This document shows positions 37,946 through 46,674 of a stretch of DNA of 64,000 bases, one piece after another. The stretch's first letter is position 1; every line of letters starts with the position of its first letter. The stretch comes from SXNM01 sp964586155. GTDB taxonomy: Bacteria; Myxococcota_A; UBA9042. Location: NCBI GenBank assembly GCA_964586155.1, contig CAZPHC010000010.1, positions 62,001-126,000 of the forward strand, in the 5' to 3' direction. The position numbers were made by a program, and so were the translations under genes. The notes under the pieces are model-generated. The model searched no databases, had not been told where the DNA came from, and saw only the letters and a program-made list of their open reading frames with translations.

Positions 37946-38259
37946 GGAGGGCTCCGGCAGGGTGAGCAACGTGAGGGGGTCGCGGCCGCGGGCGTCGCCG
38001 CCGCAGAGATCCGGGGAACGGCGGCGCGAGCATGCGCCCTGCCCGGCCGGGTGCAAGGGCCTGCGCGGCAAGGGCGCTCGATTGTTCGGCGGTCGCGGCG
38101 CGCGGCGCTGCGGTGTCGCGTTGCGATGGCGTTCGTGCGAAGCGGCACCGTGCGGCGAACGCTCATCCCCGGTGCCGATCGCGTAGGCTGTGTTGCATCG
38201 CGGCGGCAAATGGTTCAACGCTCGCCAGCGCCCGCGCGGGGCGGATTGCAGGAGCCAGC
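37946..38259. other. Divergent intergenic region, no gene seen
   Basis: This 314-bp stretch separates the GST gene (minus) and the small protein at 38260 (plus). All frames are short or read as low-complexity Arg/Ala. It should hold both promoters, but I found no clear hexamers or dyad. Confidence 0.5.
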
Positions 38260-38607
38260 ATGAGCCGAGCCATCGACACCGACGACGCCATCGAGGTCTA
38301 CGTCGAGCCGAGCGACCACATCCCCGACGGCGCGAGCCTGCGCTACCGCGCGGCCGGTCCCGAGCGTAGCGTCGTCGCGGTGCGCTACGAGAGCGACGAC
38401 GGCGACGAGGGCGTCTGGGACGTCGACTCGCCCGGCAGCGACGCGCCCGTGCGCGCGGTGCAGGTCCACGACTCGAGCAGCGGGGTGTCGTGGTTGGTCT
38501 GGGGCGGCAGCGGCGGCCTGCGCTTGCGCCTGCGCGGTGGTGCCGGCGTCGTCGTCCATGAGCCCTTCGTCCTGCTCGCGGACGTCGCCGACCTGTTCGC
38601 GGTCTAG
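38260..38607 (+). CDS. Small acidic cytoplasmic protein, unknown
   Basis: This 115-residue protein starts at ATG 38260, behind AGGAG. It has no signal peptide. The sequence is acidic and beta-rich (AIEVYVEPSDHIPDGASLRY, VVAVRYESDDGDEGVWDV, LRLRLRGGAGVVVHEPFVLL). It probably folds as one small domain. No family is recognised, and it may be a single-gene unit. Confidence 0.7.
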   Translation: MSRAIDTDDAIEVYVEPSDHIPDGASLRYRAAGPERSVVAVRYESDDGDEGVWDVDSPGSDAPVRAVQVHDSSSGVSWLVWGGSGGLRLRLRGGAGVVVHEPFVLLADVADLFAV

Positions 38608-38698
38608 CACGGCGGCCGCGGCGGCGGGGCAGCAAGGCTCTGCGCCTGCAGCGCTCGCGCGGTACCGCACACGTCGCGCGCGGCCACGTCGCGCCGCC

Positions 38699-38983
38699 TC
38701 AAAGCTGTCCGGCGGCGATCTTGGCCAGCTTCTCCTGCCAGAGGTCTTCGCTCATCAGCGTGGTCGGCGCGCGGAAGTTGCGGCCGATGATGAACGTCAC
38801 GCCCGGCTTGGTGATCCGGCCTTGGATCGCGATGGGCGCGGTCAGCACCTGCACGCCGGGCGTCGTCGGCACACGCAGGCGGCGGAGGGCGTCGGCACGC
38901 GGTGCAGGCTCGGCGGCAAACGCCGGCCCGGCGAACGCGGCGACCGCCGTGGCGACGACGAAGCAGCAGATCAGGGTACGCAT
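38699..38983 (-). CDS. Small exported protein, unknown
   Basis: This encodes 94 residues from ATG 38983, 7-11 nt after GGAGG. A signal peptide ends AGPAFAAEP. The mature 70 residues contain ITKPGVTFIIGRNFRAPTTL, with a short amphipathic C-terminus and no cysteines. It is convergent with the gene at 38260. The same-strand miaE gene lies upstream, 154 bp away. No family is recognised. Confidence 0.7.
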   Translation of the reverse strand: MRTLICCFVVATAVAAFAGPAFAAEPAPRADALRRLRVPTTPGVQVLTAPIAIQGRITKPGVTFIIGRNFRAPTTLMSEDLWQEKLAKIAAGQL

Positions 38984-39137
38984 GGGGACCTCCAGGGCGA
39001 CGGACGCGCACGGCGCCCAAGGGGGGGATGGCCCGAGGATGCGCGGCGCGGCCGGCACAGGCCAGCACTTTGTGCCCGCGCTGACAGTCGTTCATACGCG
39101 GGCGCTCGCCGCTCGGCCCAGTCCAGCGCCGTTCCAC

Positions 39138-39713
39138 TCAGTGCAGCGCCGCCCGCAACGGCAGCGCCGCCGCGATCACGGCCTCGGCGTCGAGCAGCTC
39201 GTCCAGCCGGGCGTCGACCGCAGCGTCGCCGAAGTAGGTGCGCGCCCAGGCGACGAACGCCTGGTGGTGCCGCGCCTCGCAGCGCACGAGCTCCCAGTAG
39301 AAGGCGGCCAGCGGGTCGGGGTCGAGCGCCTCGGCGGCCATGCGAAAGCGCTCGCAGCCGCGCGCCTCGATGATGCCGAAGGCGAGCAGGCGGTCGAGCA
39401 GGTAGGCGTCGGTGTCGCCGCGGCGCAGCAGCTTGTGCATCTCGCCCATGTAGGGGTCGCGCTCTTCGTGGCCGAGGTGCTCGCCGCGCGCCAGCAGCAG
39501 CTCGTGGACCTGGCGGAAGTGCTCGATCTCCTCCTGCGCCAGCTCGATCATGGCGCGCACCAACTCGCTGCGGTGCGGATTGTGCGTGGCGAGCTGCAGC
39601 GCCGCGCCGGCGACCTTGCGCTCGTTGTGGGCGTGGTCGCGCAAGAAGCCCGTCAGGTCGGCCCGGACGGTGTCCTTCCATGCTTCGGGCGTGGCGTGGC
39701 GGAGGCGGAGCAT
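39138..39713 (-). CDS. miaE: tRNA 2-methylthio-N6-isopentenyladenosine hydroxylase
   Basis: This 191-residue protein has the di-iron pattern of MiaE: FLRDHAHNERKVAGAALQL, LAQEEIEHFRQVHELLLARG, then ERFRMAAEAL and EARHHQAFVAWA. MiaE hydroxylates the isopentenyl group of modified A37 in some tRNAs, using oxygen. GAGGAC lies before ATG 39713. With TtcA it is the second tRNA-modification enzyme in the window, but the two are far apart and unlinked. Confidence 0.92.
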   Translation of the reverse strand: MLRLRHATPEAWKDTVRADLTGFLRDHAHNERKVAGAALQLATHNPHRSELVRAMIELAQEEIEHFRQVHELLLARGEHLGHEERDPYMGEMHKLLRRGDTDAYLLDRLLAFGIIEARGCERFRMAAEALDPDPLAAFYWELVRCEARHHQAFVAWARTYFGDAAVDARLDELLDAEAVIAAALPLRAALH

Positions 39714-39947
39714 CGGGTCCTCGGGCGTCGGCGCGGTCGTGGCGGGCGCCGGATGCGGGGGCGGCCGCGGACGTCCGGCGACGACCGGCGACGACCGCGG
39801 CGGCCAAGCAAGCCCAAGCGAGGGCCAACGTCAAGCAGAACGGCCGCGTCGCGCACATCTGCGGTGGTCGCGCAGACAAGGCGCGCGGAGATCGGTACGC
39901 TGCGGCCCCGCCGCCGATGGCCGGCTCGCGCGCCGCAAGGATCTGCC

Positions 39948-42584
39948 ATGTCGACCTCGTTGCCCCTCCGCTCCCGCCGCCCCGACGCCCACGTCGCAGC
40001 CTGGTCGCTCCAGCTCGGCGCCGCCGCTACGACGGCGCTGCTGGCGCTGGCTGGCTGCGGCGAGGCCAAGAAGGCCCAAGACAGCGCCGATACCAGCAGC
40101 GGCGACACCCAAGCCACCGTGACCGACACCGGCGAAGGCATGGGCGATGCTGCCAGCGGCCGCAGCGGCAAGGACGGCTGCGTGCCAGCGCCTGTGGCCC
40201 CTGGCGCCGTGCGTGTGCGACCGCTCGCCTGCGCCGACGACCTCGCGCACGGCACGATGGCCGCAGGCCGGATCGGCGACCTCGTCTTCGAGAACATCCA
40301 GGTCCGGTTCGTGCTGCGCAAGGGCAAGCACGGCCACGCCATCGGCGGCCTGGTCGGCGGCGACATCGTCGACGCGGTCGCGCTCGGCCCGGACGGCAAG
40401 CAGGTCGGCGTCGACGCGCTGCGCGAATGGGTGCCGACCGCGGCGCTGCACCTGGTGCAGCCCGACACGATCGAGGTGCTCGCCGACGGCAGCGACGGCG
40501 AGGCGCGGGTGCGCGTGTCTGGCCCGCTCACGCCCTTCCCGACCGCGCACGCCGCGCTCGCGCTCGAGATGCCCAAGGCCAAGGTCAGCCACGAGTACGT
40601 GCTGCGCCCGGACAGCCGCCGCTTGGAGCTCCGCACCACGATCGTGCCCGACGACGGCAAACCGATGGCGCTGATGGTCGCCGACGCCAGCTTCTGGGGC
40701 GGCAGCCTGGCCATGTACCGCCCCGGCAGCGGCGACTCCGACAGCGGCGTCAAGGCCGTCGGCAGCGCGCAGGTCATCGGCTTCGCCCCTGCCGACGACG
40801 ACGCGACGTCGGTCGCCGCCGCCATCGGCTACGAGGTCCCGGTCTCGATCATCGACGCAGGCGGAATCCTGGCCTTCTTGCAGCCGACCAAGCCGATCCC
40901 CGGCGAAGGCCAGACGTTTGTCCGCTGGCTCGCCGTGGGCCGCGACCTCGCCGACTCGATGGCCGAGGCCACCGCCAGCGCGGCCAAGCCGCCGGTGCTC
41001 TTGCAGCTGCAGGGCAACGTCGAGGGGGCCTGGCCGGGCGTCGAGGTCGAGGTGCTCAACGCCAAGGGCGGCCCGCTGACGCGTTGCAAGCCCGGGCCGG
41101 ACGGCGCCTTCGCCTGCAAGGTGCCCGCAGACGCGACCCACGCGCGCGCCATCTGGCTCGGCAACGGCAACGGCCAGTCAGGTGGCGCCGGCCAGAGCGA
41201 CGCGCCCAAGGGTGTGCCGCTGCAGCCGCAGGATGGCGCGGCGACGCTGACATTGCAGGCGCCGAAGCCGTCGCTGCTCGTCGTCCACACCAAGGACAAG
41301 GCCGACGGCAAGGGCCTTCCCTTCCAGCTGCTGGTGCTGCCCAAGGACGCCAGCAGCGGCTTCCGCACCTTCGTCGACGCCGACGGCGAGGCCACGTTCC
41401 GCCTGCCCGCCGGCGAATGGCAGGTGTGGATCCATCACGGGCCGGAATTCTCGGCGTTTGAGACCAAGGTCACCGTCTCGCCAGCGGCGCCCGCCGAGAT
41501 CACCGCGACGCTCGAGCGCGTGCTCGACACCACGGGCTGGATCGCCGCCGACATGCACGTGCACGCCGAGCACAGCTCCGACAGCACCGTACCCAACCGC
41601 CAGCGCATCACCGACGCCGTCGCCGTTGGCCTGGACTACGTCGTCGCCACCGACCACGACTTCGTCACCGACTACCAGCCTTGGCTCGTCGAGGCCGGGA
41701 TCGCCGATCGCCTGACGGTCGCCAGCGGCGTCGAGGTCAGCACCATCCAGCTCGGCCACCACAACGTCTGGCCGCTGACGCCGCAGCCCGACCTCTCGGG
41801 CAACGGCGCCATCAACTGGTACAGCAAGGACGCCGCCGCGCTGCAGAAGGCGCTGCGCGGCGACGACGACAAGCGCGTCGTGCAATGCAACCACCCGCGC
41901 GGCAGCCAATCGTACTTTGCCGGGATCGAGCTCGACCCGGCGACGACCGACGCCGCGCTGCTCGCCTTCAACGCGATGGAGCTCATCAACGGCAAGCGCA
42001 TGAGCGATACGATCAAGGTGCTCGAGGATTGGTTCGGCCTCATCGATCGGGGCCTGCGCATCACGGGAACGGGCAACAGCGACACGCACTCGCTCGAGGG
42101 TGGCATCGGCGGCACGCGCACCTACATCTTCGTCGGCGACGACGGCGGCAAGCCCCGCGACGTGCAAGGCGCGTTCAAGGGCGCCGACGCGGACGCCGCG
42201 CTCAAGGCCGGCCGCGCGGTCGCCAGCACCGGCCCGCTGCTGACGCTCGAGCTGCGCAACGGCACCGCCAAGGCCGGCATCGGCGACACGCTCGCGACCA
42301 CGACCGGCGACGTCGAGGCCGTCGCGACGCTCCAGGCGCCCGAATGGATGCCCCTCGGCAGCGTCGAGATCTACCGCAACGGCGAGCTCGTCCACACCGA
42401 GAGCGTGAAGGCCGCGAAGGTCGAGGCCGGCCGCCGCAAGGTGAGCGTGTCGTTCAAGGCGCCGGTGCAGGCCGAAGGCTGGTGGCTGGCGATGCATCGC
42501 CCGGGCGGCGCGCCGTCGACGCCGCTGATGGGACGGCCGGTCTGGGCCATCACCAACCCGGCGTTCGAGGCCAAGGCCAAGTAG
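39948..42584 (+). CDS. PHP-domain metallohydrolase lipoprotein (CehA/McbA-like)
   Basis: This 878-residue protein has a lipoprotein signal (LALAGCGEAK) and a Ser/Asp/Thr linker. Residues about 75-500 are beta-rich and carboxypeptidase-regulatory-like. The PHP phosphoesterase-type domain begins near 535 with IAADMHVHAEHSSDS, then VVATDHDF, GVEVST, CNHPRGSQ and GTGNSDTHS: the full set of His/Asp metal ligands. The C-terminal region is a short beta domain. The relatives CehA and McbA hydrolyse carbamates, but most such proteins have unknown substrates. It is convergent with the phospholipase-like gene, where 18-bp repeats span both stops. Confidence 0.9.
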   Translation: MSTSLPLRSRRPDAHVAAWSLQLGAAATTALLALAGCGEAKKAQDSADTSSGDTQATVTDTGEGMGDAASGRSGKDGCVPAPVAPGAVRVRPLACADDLAHGTMAAGRIGDLVFENIQVRFVLRKGKHGHAIGGLVGGDIVDAVALGPDGKQVGVDALREWVPTAALHLVQPDTIEVLADGSDGEARVRVSGPLTPFPTAHAALALEMPKAKVSHEYVLRPDSRRLELRTTIVPDDGKPMALMVADASFWGGSLAMYRPGSGDSDSGVKAVGSAQVIGFAPADDDATSVAAAIGYEVPVSIIDAGGILAFLQPTKPIPGEGQTFVRWLAVGRDLADSMAEATASAAKPPVLLQLQGNVEGAWPGVEVEVLNAKGGPLTRCKPGPDGAFACKVPADATHARAIWLGNGNGQSGGAGQSDAPKGVPLQPQDGAATLTLQAPKPSLLVVHTKDKADGKGLPFQLLVLPKDASSGFRTFVDADGEATFRLPAGEWQVWIHHGPEFSAFETKVTVSPAAPAEITATLERVLDTTGWIAADMHVHAEHSSDSTVPNRQRITDAVAVGLDYVVATDHDFVTDYQPWLVEAGIADRLTVASGVEVSTIQLGHHNVWPLTPQPDLSGNGAINWYSKDAAALQKALRGDDDKRVVQCNHPRGSQSYFAGIELDPATTDAALLAFNAMELINGKRMSDTIKVLEDWFGLIDRGLRITGTGNSDTHSLEGGIGGTRTYIFVGDDGGKPRDVQGAFKGADADAALKAGRAVASTGPLLTLELRNGTAKAGIGDTLATTTGDVEAVATLQAPEWMPLGSVEIYRNGELVHTESVKAAKVEAGRRKVSVSFKAPVQAEGWWLAMHRPGGAPSTPLMGRPVWAITNPAFEAKAK

Positions 42585-42646
42585 CGCGGCGACGCAGGCC
42601 GGCGCGGCGACGCAGGCCAGCGCGGCGACTCAGGCCGGCGCTGCGA
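42584..42646. repeat. 18-bp tandem repeat spanning two convergent stop codons
   Basis: The unit GCGCGGCGACGCAGGCCG occurs at 42584-42601, 42602-42619 and 42620-42637, then decays. The first base is the G of the plus-strand stop TAG. In the third copy, CGCAGG is CTCAGG, and that change makes the minus-strand stop TGA (42630-42632). Without it the minus gene would read on through the other copies, because 18 bp keeps the frame. Confidence 0.9.
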
Positions 42647-44090
42647 GGCGACGCACGCGGCGGGCGACCAGCAGCAGCGCCGCCAGCGCCCAGGGCCACA
42701 GCCCCTGGCCGGCGCCGCGCGCCATCGGGCTGGCGCTGCAGCCGGACGAACCGTTCTTCGTCGCGCCAGCGCCCGCGTCACCGCCGCCGTTGCCGTCGAA
42801 CGGCGGCGAAGCCACGTCCGGGCTGTCTGCGCCGTCGGCGCCGACGCCACCAGCCGCCTGCGACAGCGACCAACCCGGCGGCGGCGTGCCCGGCAGCACC
42901 TCGTTGGCGGCACCGACCTGCACCGTCACCTCGCCGCCCTTGGCCATCGTCACGCCGTCGAAGCTGCGCAGGCCGCCAGCCGCCCAGCGCAGCGTCAGCT
43001 CGCCGGCGGGCCACGGCGCCTTGGGCAGCAGGCGCAGCACGTGGCTGTTCTGGCCGTAGAAGAGGTTGCGCTTGGCGTCCAGCACCTTGCCGCCGGCGGT
43101 CGCCTCCAGGCTCGTGGCGCTGACGCTGTCCTGATCGAGGCCCCGGCTGAGCACGACGGCCACGGTCGAGGCCGGATCTGCGGGCTGCGCTGCGACGCCA
43201 CCGCCGCCGTGGCCGGGCATCGTCGCCAGCACCTCGAGGCTGGGCGCCGCGCCGTCGACCCACTCGGCCCAGAGGTGCTGCCAATACGCCGCCACGACGC
43301 GGGCTTCGCATGGCGGAGATCCGGGCGTGTGCGGATCGTCGAGGTGCGCGGCGCCCCAGGGGTAGCGATCCTTGGCCTGCTGCACCTTCTGCGGGTTGGT
43401 GCCCGTGTTGTTGCCGAAGGTCAGCACGCCGACCAGGATCAGCGTCTGGCCGTCCTCGATCGTGCCCTGGGCGACGTCGAGCTTCATCTCCTTGTAGGTC
43501 GCCAGGATCTCGTCCATCGGCATCCAGCTCGCGGGCGCCACGAGGCCACCATGGCTGGCGACCCAGAGCACGTCGGTCGAGCTGTCGAAGCTGTCGGTGA
43601 GGCCGTCTGACCAGTTCTTGGCGTCGTGGACCTTGGCCGCCTCCATGAACAGGCTGTCAAAGACCTGGTCGGCCATGCCGTGGCTGGCCATGCCGAAGAG
43701 GAAGGCGAGCTTCTCGCGACAGGCCTGGGTCTGCAGCGGCTGCGGGCAGGCCGCGAGCACGTGCTTGGCCAACGTCCGCTGCGTCGGCTCCCAATGCGCG
43801 GCCTCGCCGTAGGGATGCGAGGTGGCGTAGCCGCCATCGGGGAAGACCGTGCCGTTGATCAGCATCGGCCGCAGCGCCGGATCGCTGACGAAGTCGCGCA
43901 GCGGCCCGGGCGGTAGCAGCGCGATCGCCTGCAGCGAGATGCCGATATGGGTGTGGTTGCCGTTGGCAAAGGCGTCGGGCGAGGCCAGCAGGGCACTGCC
44001 GAGCGCAAGCGCGACCATCGCTGACGGGGTCGCCGCGCGCGCGCGCCGGTGTGGGGCGCGAGACGCCGCGTTGCACAAGGCTCGAATCAT
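42630..44090 (-). CDS. Zinc-dependent phospholipase C-like protein with MYXO-CTERM-type C-terminus
   Basis: This 486-residue exported protein starts at ATG 44090, 7 nt after GGGAGGA. The signal ends DAFANGNHTH. The N-terminal 240 residues fit the zinc-dependent phospholipase C/S1-P1 helical fold, with scattered His and Asp ligands (NGNHTHIGIS, FGMASHGMADQVFD, YGEAAHWEP). Residues about 290-400 are a beta domain. The C-terminus has a Cys (SSGCSASP), one membrane helix and an Arg cluster (LLLVARRVRR). This is the MYXO-CTERM sorting pattern, which leads to surface anchoring in myxobacteria. The substrate is not known. Confidence 0.85.
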   Translation of the reverse strand: MIRALCNAASRAPHRRARAATPSAMVALALGSALLASPDAFANGNHTHIGISLQAIALLPPGPLRDFVSDPALRPMLINGTVFPDGGYATSHPYGEAAHWEPTQRTLAKHVLAACPQPLQTQACREKLAFLFGMASHGMADQVFDSLFMEAAKVHDAKNWSDGLTDSFDSSTDVLWVASHGGLVAPASWMPMDEILATYKEMKLDVAQGTIEDGQTLILVGVLTFGNNTGTNPQKVQQAKDRYPWGAAHLDDPHTPGSPPCEARVVAAYWQHLWAEWVDGAAPSLEVLATMPGHGGGGVAAQPADPASTVAVVLSRGLDQDSVSATSLEATAGGKVLDAKRNLFYGQNSHVLRLLPKAPWPAGELTLRWAAGGLRSFDGVTMAKGGEVTVQVGAANEVLPGTPPPGWSLSQAAGGVGADGADSPDVASPPFDGNGGGDAGAGATKNGSSGCSASPMARGAGQGLWPWALAALLLVARRVRRLAAPA

Positions 44091-44322
44091 CGCCTGTCCT
44101 CCCCTCGGGGCGCGCCCTGGCGCACGATCGCCGCTGCGGCGAGGCTAGCGCGAGCCCGCGGACGTGGCCAGGGACGAACGACTGCAAGGCTTCGATCCAT
44201 CTGCCAACGAAGCAACTGGGTCCGGGACTTGCTGCCGTCCACGAGAGGACGCAGGATCGGGGCGGATTGGCCATGGTGGCGGCTGGATGCAGAGCGTGGC
44301 CCGGCAGGAGGGCGGCGGCAGG

Positions 44323-46575
44323 ATGACGGCGGCAATCGCGAGCAACGGGGCGACGGGCGCGGCGGCGACGAACGCGGCGACGAACGCGGCATCGGCGGCA
44401 CCACGCCTGCGACGTGCCGCCGCGCCGTGGTGGCTGCTGCTCACCGTGGCGTCCTGCGCCGTGGAGCTGCCGGCCCGCGACGTCGGCTCGTACCTGACGG
44501 ACGTCGACCGCCCCTGCGTCGGCGCAGCCGACGGCGCGCCCTGCGACGACAGCAACGTCCAGACCGGGCCGGACACCTGCGCCAAGGGCCGCTGCGTCGC
44601 CGGCCCGCTGCGCTACACGCTGCTCGTGACGACGACCGCCGACCCGGGCCCGAGCACCTGCGACGCCAACGGCTGCAGCCTGCGCGGCGCGATCCTGCGC
44701 GCCAACGAGGACGTGGCCAGCGCCGACACGATCGCGTTCGCCACCGGTGGCACCATCGCGCTCGGCGGCGGGCTGCCCGAGGTCCAGGGAGCCCTGACGA
44801 TCGACGCCTCGATCATCGTGACCGGCACCCAGCCGCCCCCGGTGACCATCGATGGCGGCGGCAAGCACCGCATGGTCGTGACCAAAGCCGACACCAAGCT
44901 GCGCGGGATCACGATGCGCAACCTCGCCGGCGAGGTCGATGGCGGCGCGATCCAGGCCCGCGCGGGCACCCTGACGCTCGAGGGCTGCCGCTTCGAGGGC
45001 AACCGCACCGCGGGGCGCGGCGGCGCGATCTTCGCCGAGGCGCCGCTGGTCGTGCGCGATTGCGTCTTCGACGACAACCGCGTCACGGGCACGGGCGGCC
45101 AGAGCCTCGGCGGCGCGATCGCCGTGCTGCGCACCGCGACGATCGAGCGGTCGCGCTTCAGCGCCAATCGCAGCGGCCACTCCGGCGGCGCGATCGGCGT
45201 GCTCGACCCGGGCACCCTGCTGGTCGACCGCTGCTCGTTCATCGGCAACGAAGCGGTCGTGCACGGCGGCGCCATCATCAACTACCGTCTGACGACCGTG
45301 GTCAACTCGGTGTTTCGCGGCAACGGTGCGGCGACAACCGAGACCGGCGGCGCGATCGCCACCGTCGACACGACCAAGGTCGTGCACAGCACCTTCCTCG
45401 ACAACAAGGCGACGACGGGCGCGGCGTTGGCGGCGGGCAAGCAGCTGGTGATCGAGAACAGCGTGCTGGCTGGCAGCGGCAGCGGCCCGCTCTGCTCGGC
45501 GCCGACGGCAGCGGGGGCCAGCGCCTGGATCGAAGACGGCAGCTGCGGCGCCGCGCGCTCGGGCGACCCGCTGCTGGACGAGCCGACGCTGGCCGACGAC
45601 GGCCACGTGATCGCCCTGCCGTTGGCCGGCTCGCCGCTGCTCGACGTCGGCGCGCCGGCCTCGTGTGGCGCCGGCAGCCTCGCCCCGGGCGACCTGCGCG
45701 GCGTCGCCCGCCCGGTCGGCGCGGGCTGCGACCTCGGCGCGTTCGAGCGTCGCCCGGAGGACTGCGCCGGCGACGTCGTGCCGCTGCCGGATGGCCGCTG
45801 CGTGAAGACCGACACCGCCGGGCTGCGCATCGCGTTGACCGCGGCGTTGCTGACGAACACGACGTCGCTGCAGATCGTGCCGCCGACCTCGCTGCTGCAG
45901 AACGGCGGCGCCGAATCCTTCAGCTTCGATGGCTGGGCGCTCAGCCTCGGCGGCGACGGCTGGGCCTTCCAGAACGGCCTGTTCGGCACGCATTCGTTCG
46001 TCGGCAGCTACGGCCTGAGCTGGCTGCGCCAGACCGTCACGGTCGCGCGCTCGGGCTTTGCGCCGGCGGTGCTGACAGGAGCGAACACGCCGCCGGTCGC
46101 GGTCGGCTGCTTTGGCAACGGCCACGGGCAGATCGGCAAGCACGGAAAGGGCCAACCGGCCGAGGACCGCGTGCAGCTGCGCCTGGTCGCCATCGACGAC
46201 AAGGGCAAGGAGACGGTGCTGCTGCAGCCGGTGGCGCTGCTGCCGGTCGGGTCCTTCGAGCACATCGGCGGGGCGTTGGCGGCCCTGCCGAGCAGCGCGC
46301 GCAAGCTCCGGGTCGAGGTCAGCGCGATCGACACCGAGTACAACCAGGGCCACTACGGCCCGCTGGTCGACGGCATCTACCTGATCATCGGCGCGCTCGA
46401 GATGCGCATCGCCAACGAGGACGGCGCCTTCAGCGATTGGCAGCCGTTCGAGCCGCGCTACGAAGGCTGGCAGTTGAGCAAGGGCCCCGGCAGCAAGACG
46501 GTGTCGGTCGAGTTCCGTGACGCGGCCACCGGCACGCCGCTCGGCAAGGTCAGCGACACGATCCTCGTGCAATGA
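44323..46575 (+). CDS. Right-handed beta-helix lipoprotein
   Basis: This encodes about 750 residues from ATG 44323; AGGAGGG lies 11 nt upstream, and ATG 44287 is an alternative. A hydrophobic segment ends TVASCAVE, likely a lipoprotein. A cysteine pair motif, then CSLRGAILRANEDV (the CSLRxAI signature of choice-of-anchor beta-helix proteins), leads to a parallel beta-helix over residues about 130-420 (GGAIQARAGTLTLEGCRFEG, GGAIFAEAPLVVRDCVFDDN). A jelly-roll-like domain follows (about 480-750). Such proteins are adhesins or polysaccharide binders; no lyase residues are obvious. The divergent gap contains a 6-bp dyad at 44189-44213. Confidence 0.88.
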   Translation: MTAAIASNGATGAAATNAATNAASAAPRLRRAAAPWWLLLTVASCAVELPARDVGSYLTDVDRPCVGAADGAPCDDSNVQTGPDTCAKGRCVAGPLRYTLLVTTTADPGPSTCDANGCSLRGAILRANEDVASADTIAFATGGTIALGGGLPEVQGALTIDASIIVTGTQPPPVTIDGGGKHRMVVTKADTKLRGITMRNLAGEVDGGAIQARAGTLTLEGCRFEGNRTAGRGGAIFAEAPLVVRDCVFDDNRVTGTGGQSLGGAIAVLRTATIERSRFSANRSGHSGGAIGVLDPGTLLVDRCSFIGNEAVVHGGAIINYRLTTVVNSVFRGNGAATTETGGAIATVDTTKVVHSTFLDNKATTGAALAAGKQLVIENSVLAGSGSGPLCSAPTAAGASAWIEDGSCGAARSGDPLLDEPTLADDGHVIALPLAGSPLLDVGAPASCGAGSLAPGDLRGVARPVGAGCDLGAFERRPEDCAGDVVPLPDGRCVKTDTAGLRIALTAALLTNTTSLQIVPPTSLLQNGGAESFSFDGWALSLGGDGWAFQNGLFGTHSFVGSYGLSWLRQTVTVARSGFAPAVLTGANTPPVAVGCFGNGHGQIGKHGKGQPAEDRVQLRLVAIDDKGKETVLLQPVALLPVGSFEHIGGALAALPSSARKLRVEVSAIDTEYNQGHYGPLVDGIYLIIGALEMRIANEDGAFSDWQPFEPRYEGWQLSKGPGSKTVSVEFRDAATGTPLGKVSDTILVQ

Positions 46576-46674
46576 CGCAACAGACCAAGGGGTTTGACCG
46601 CGCACCGCGCCGCACCTAGCCTGGAGCGGCCGACATCGCCGCGACCGCGACCACCCCGCGCCGACGAGCCCAGC

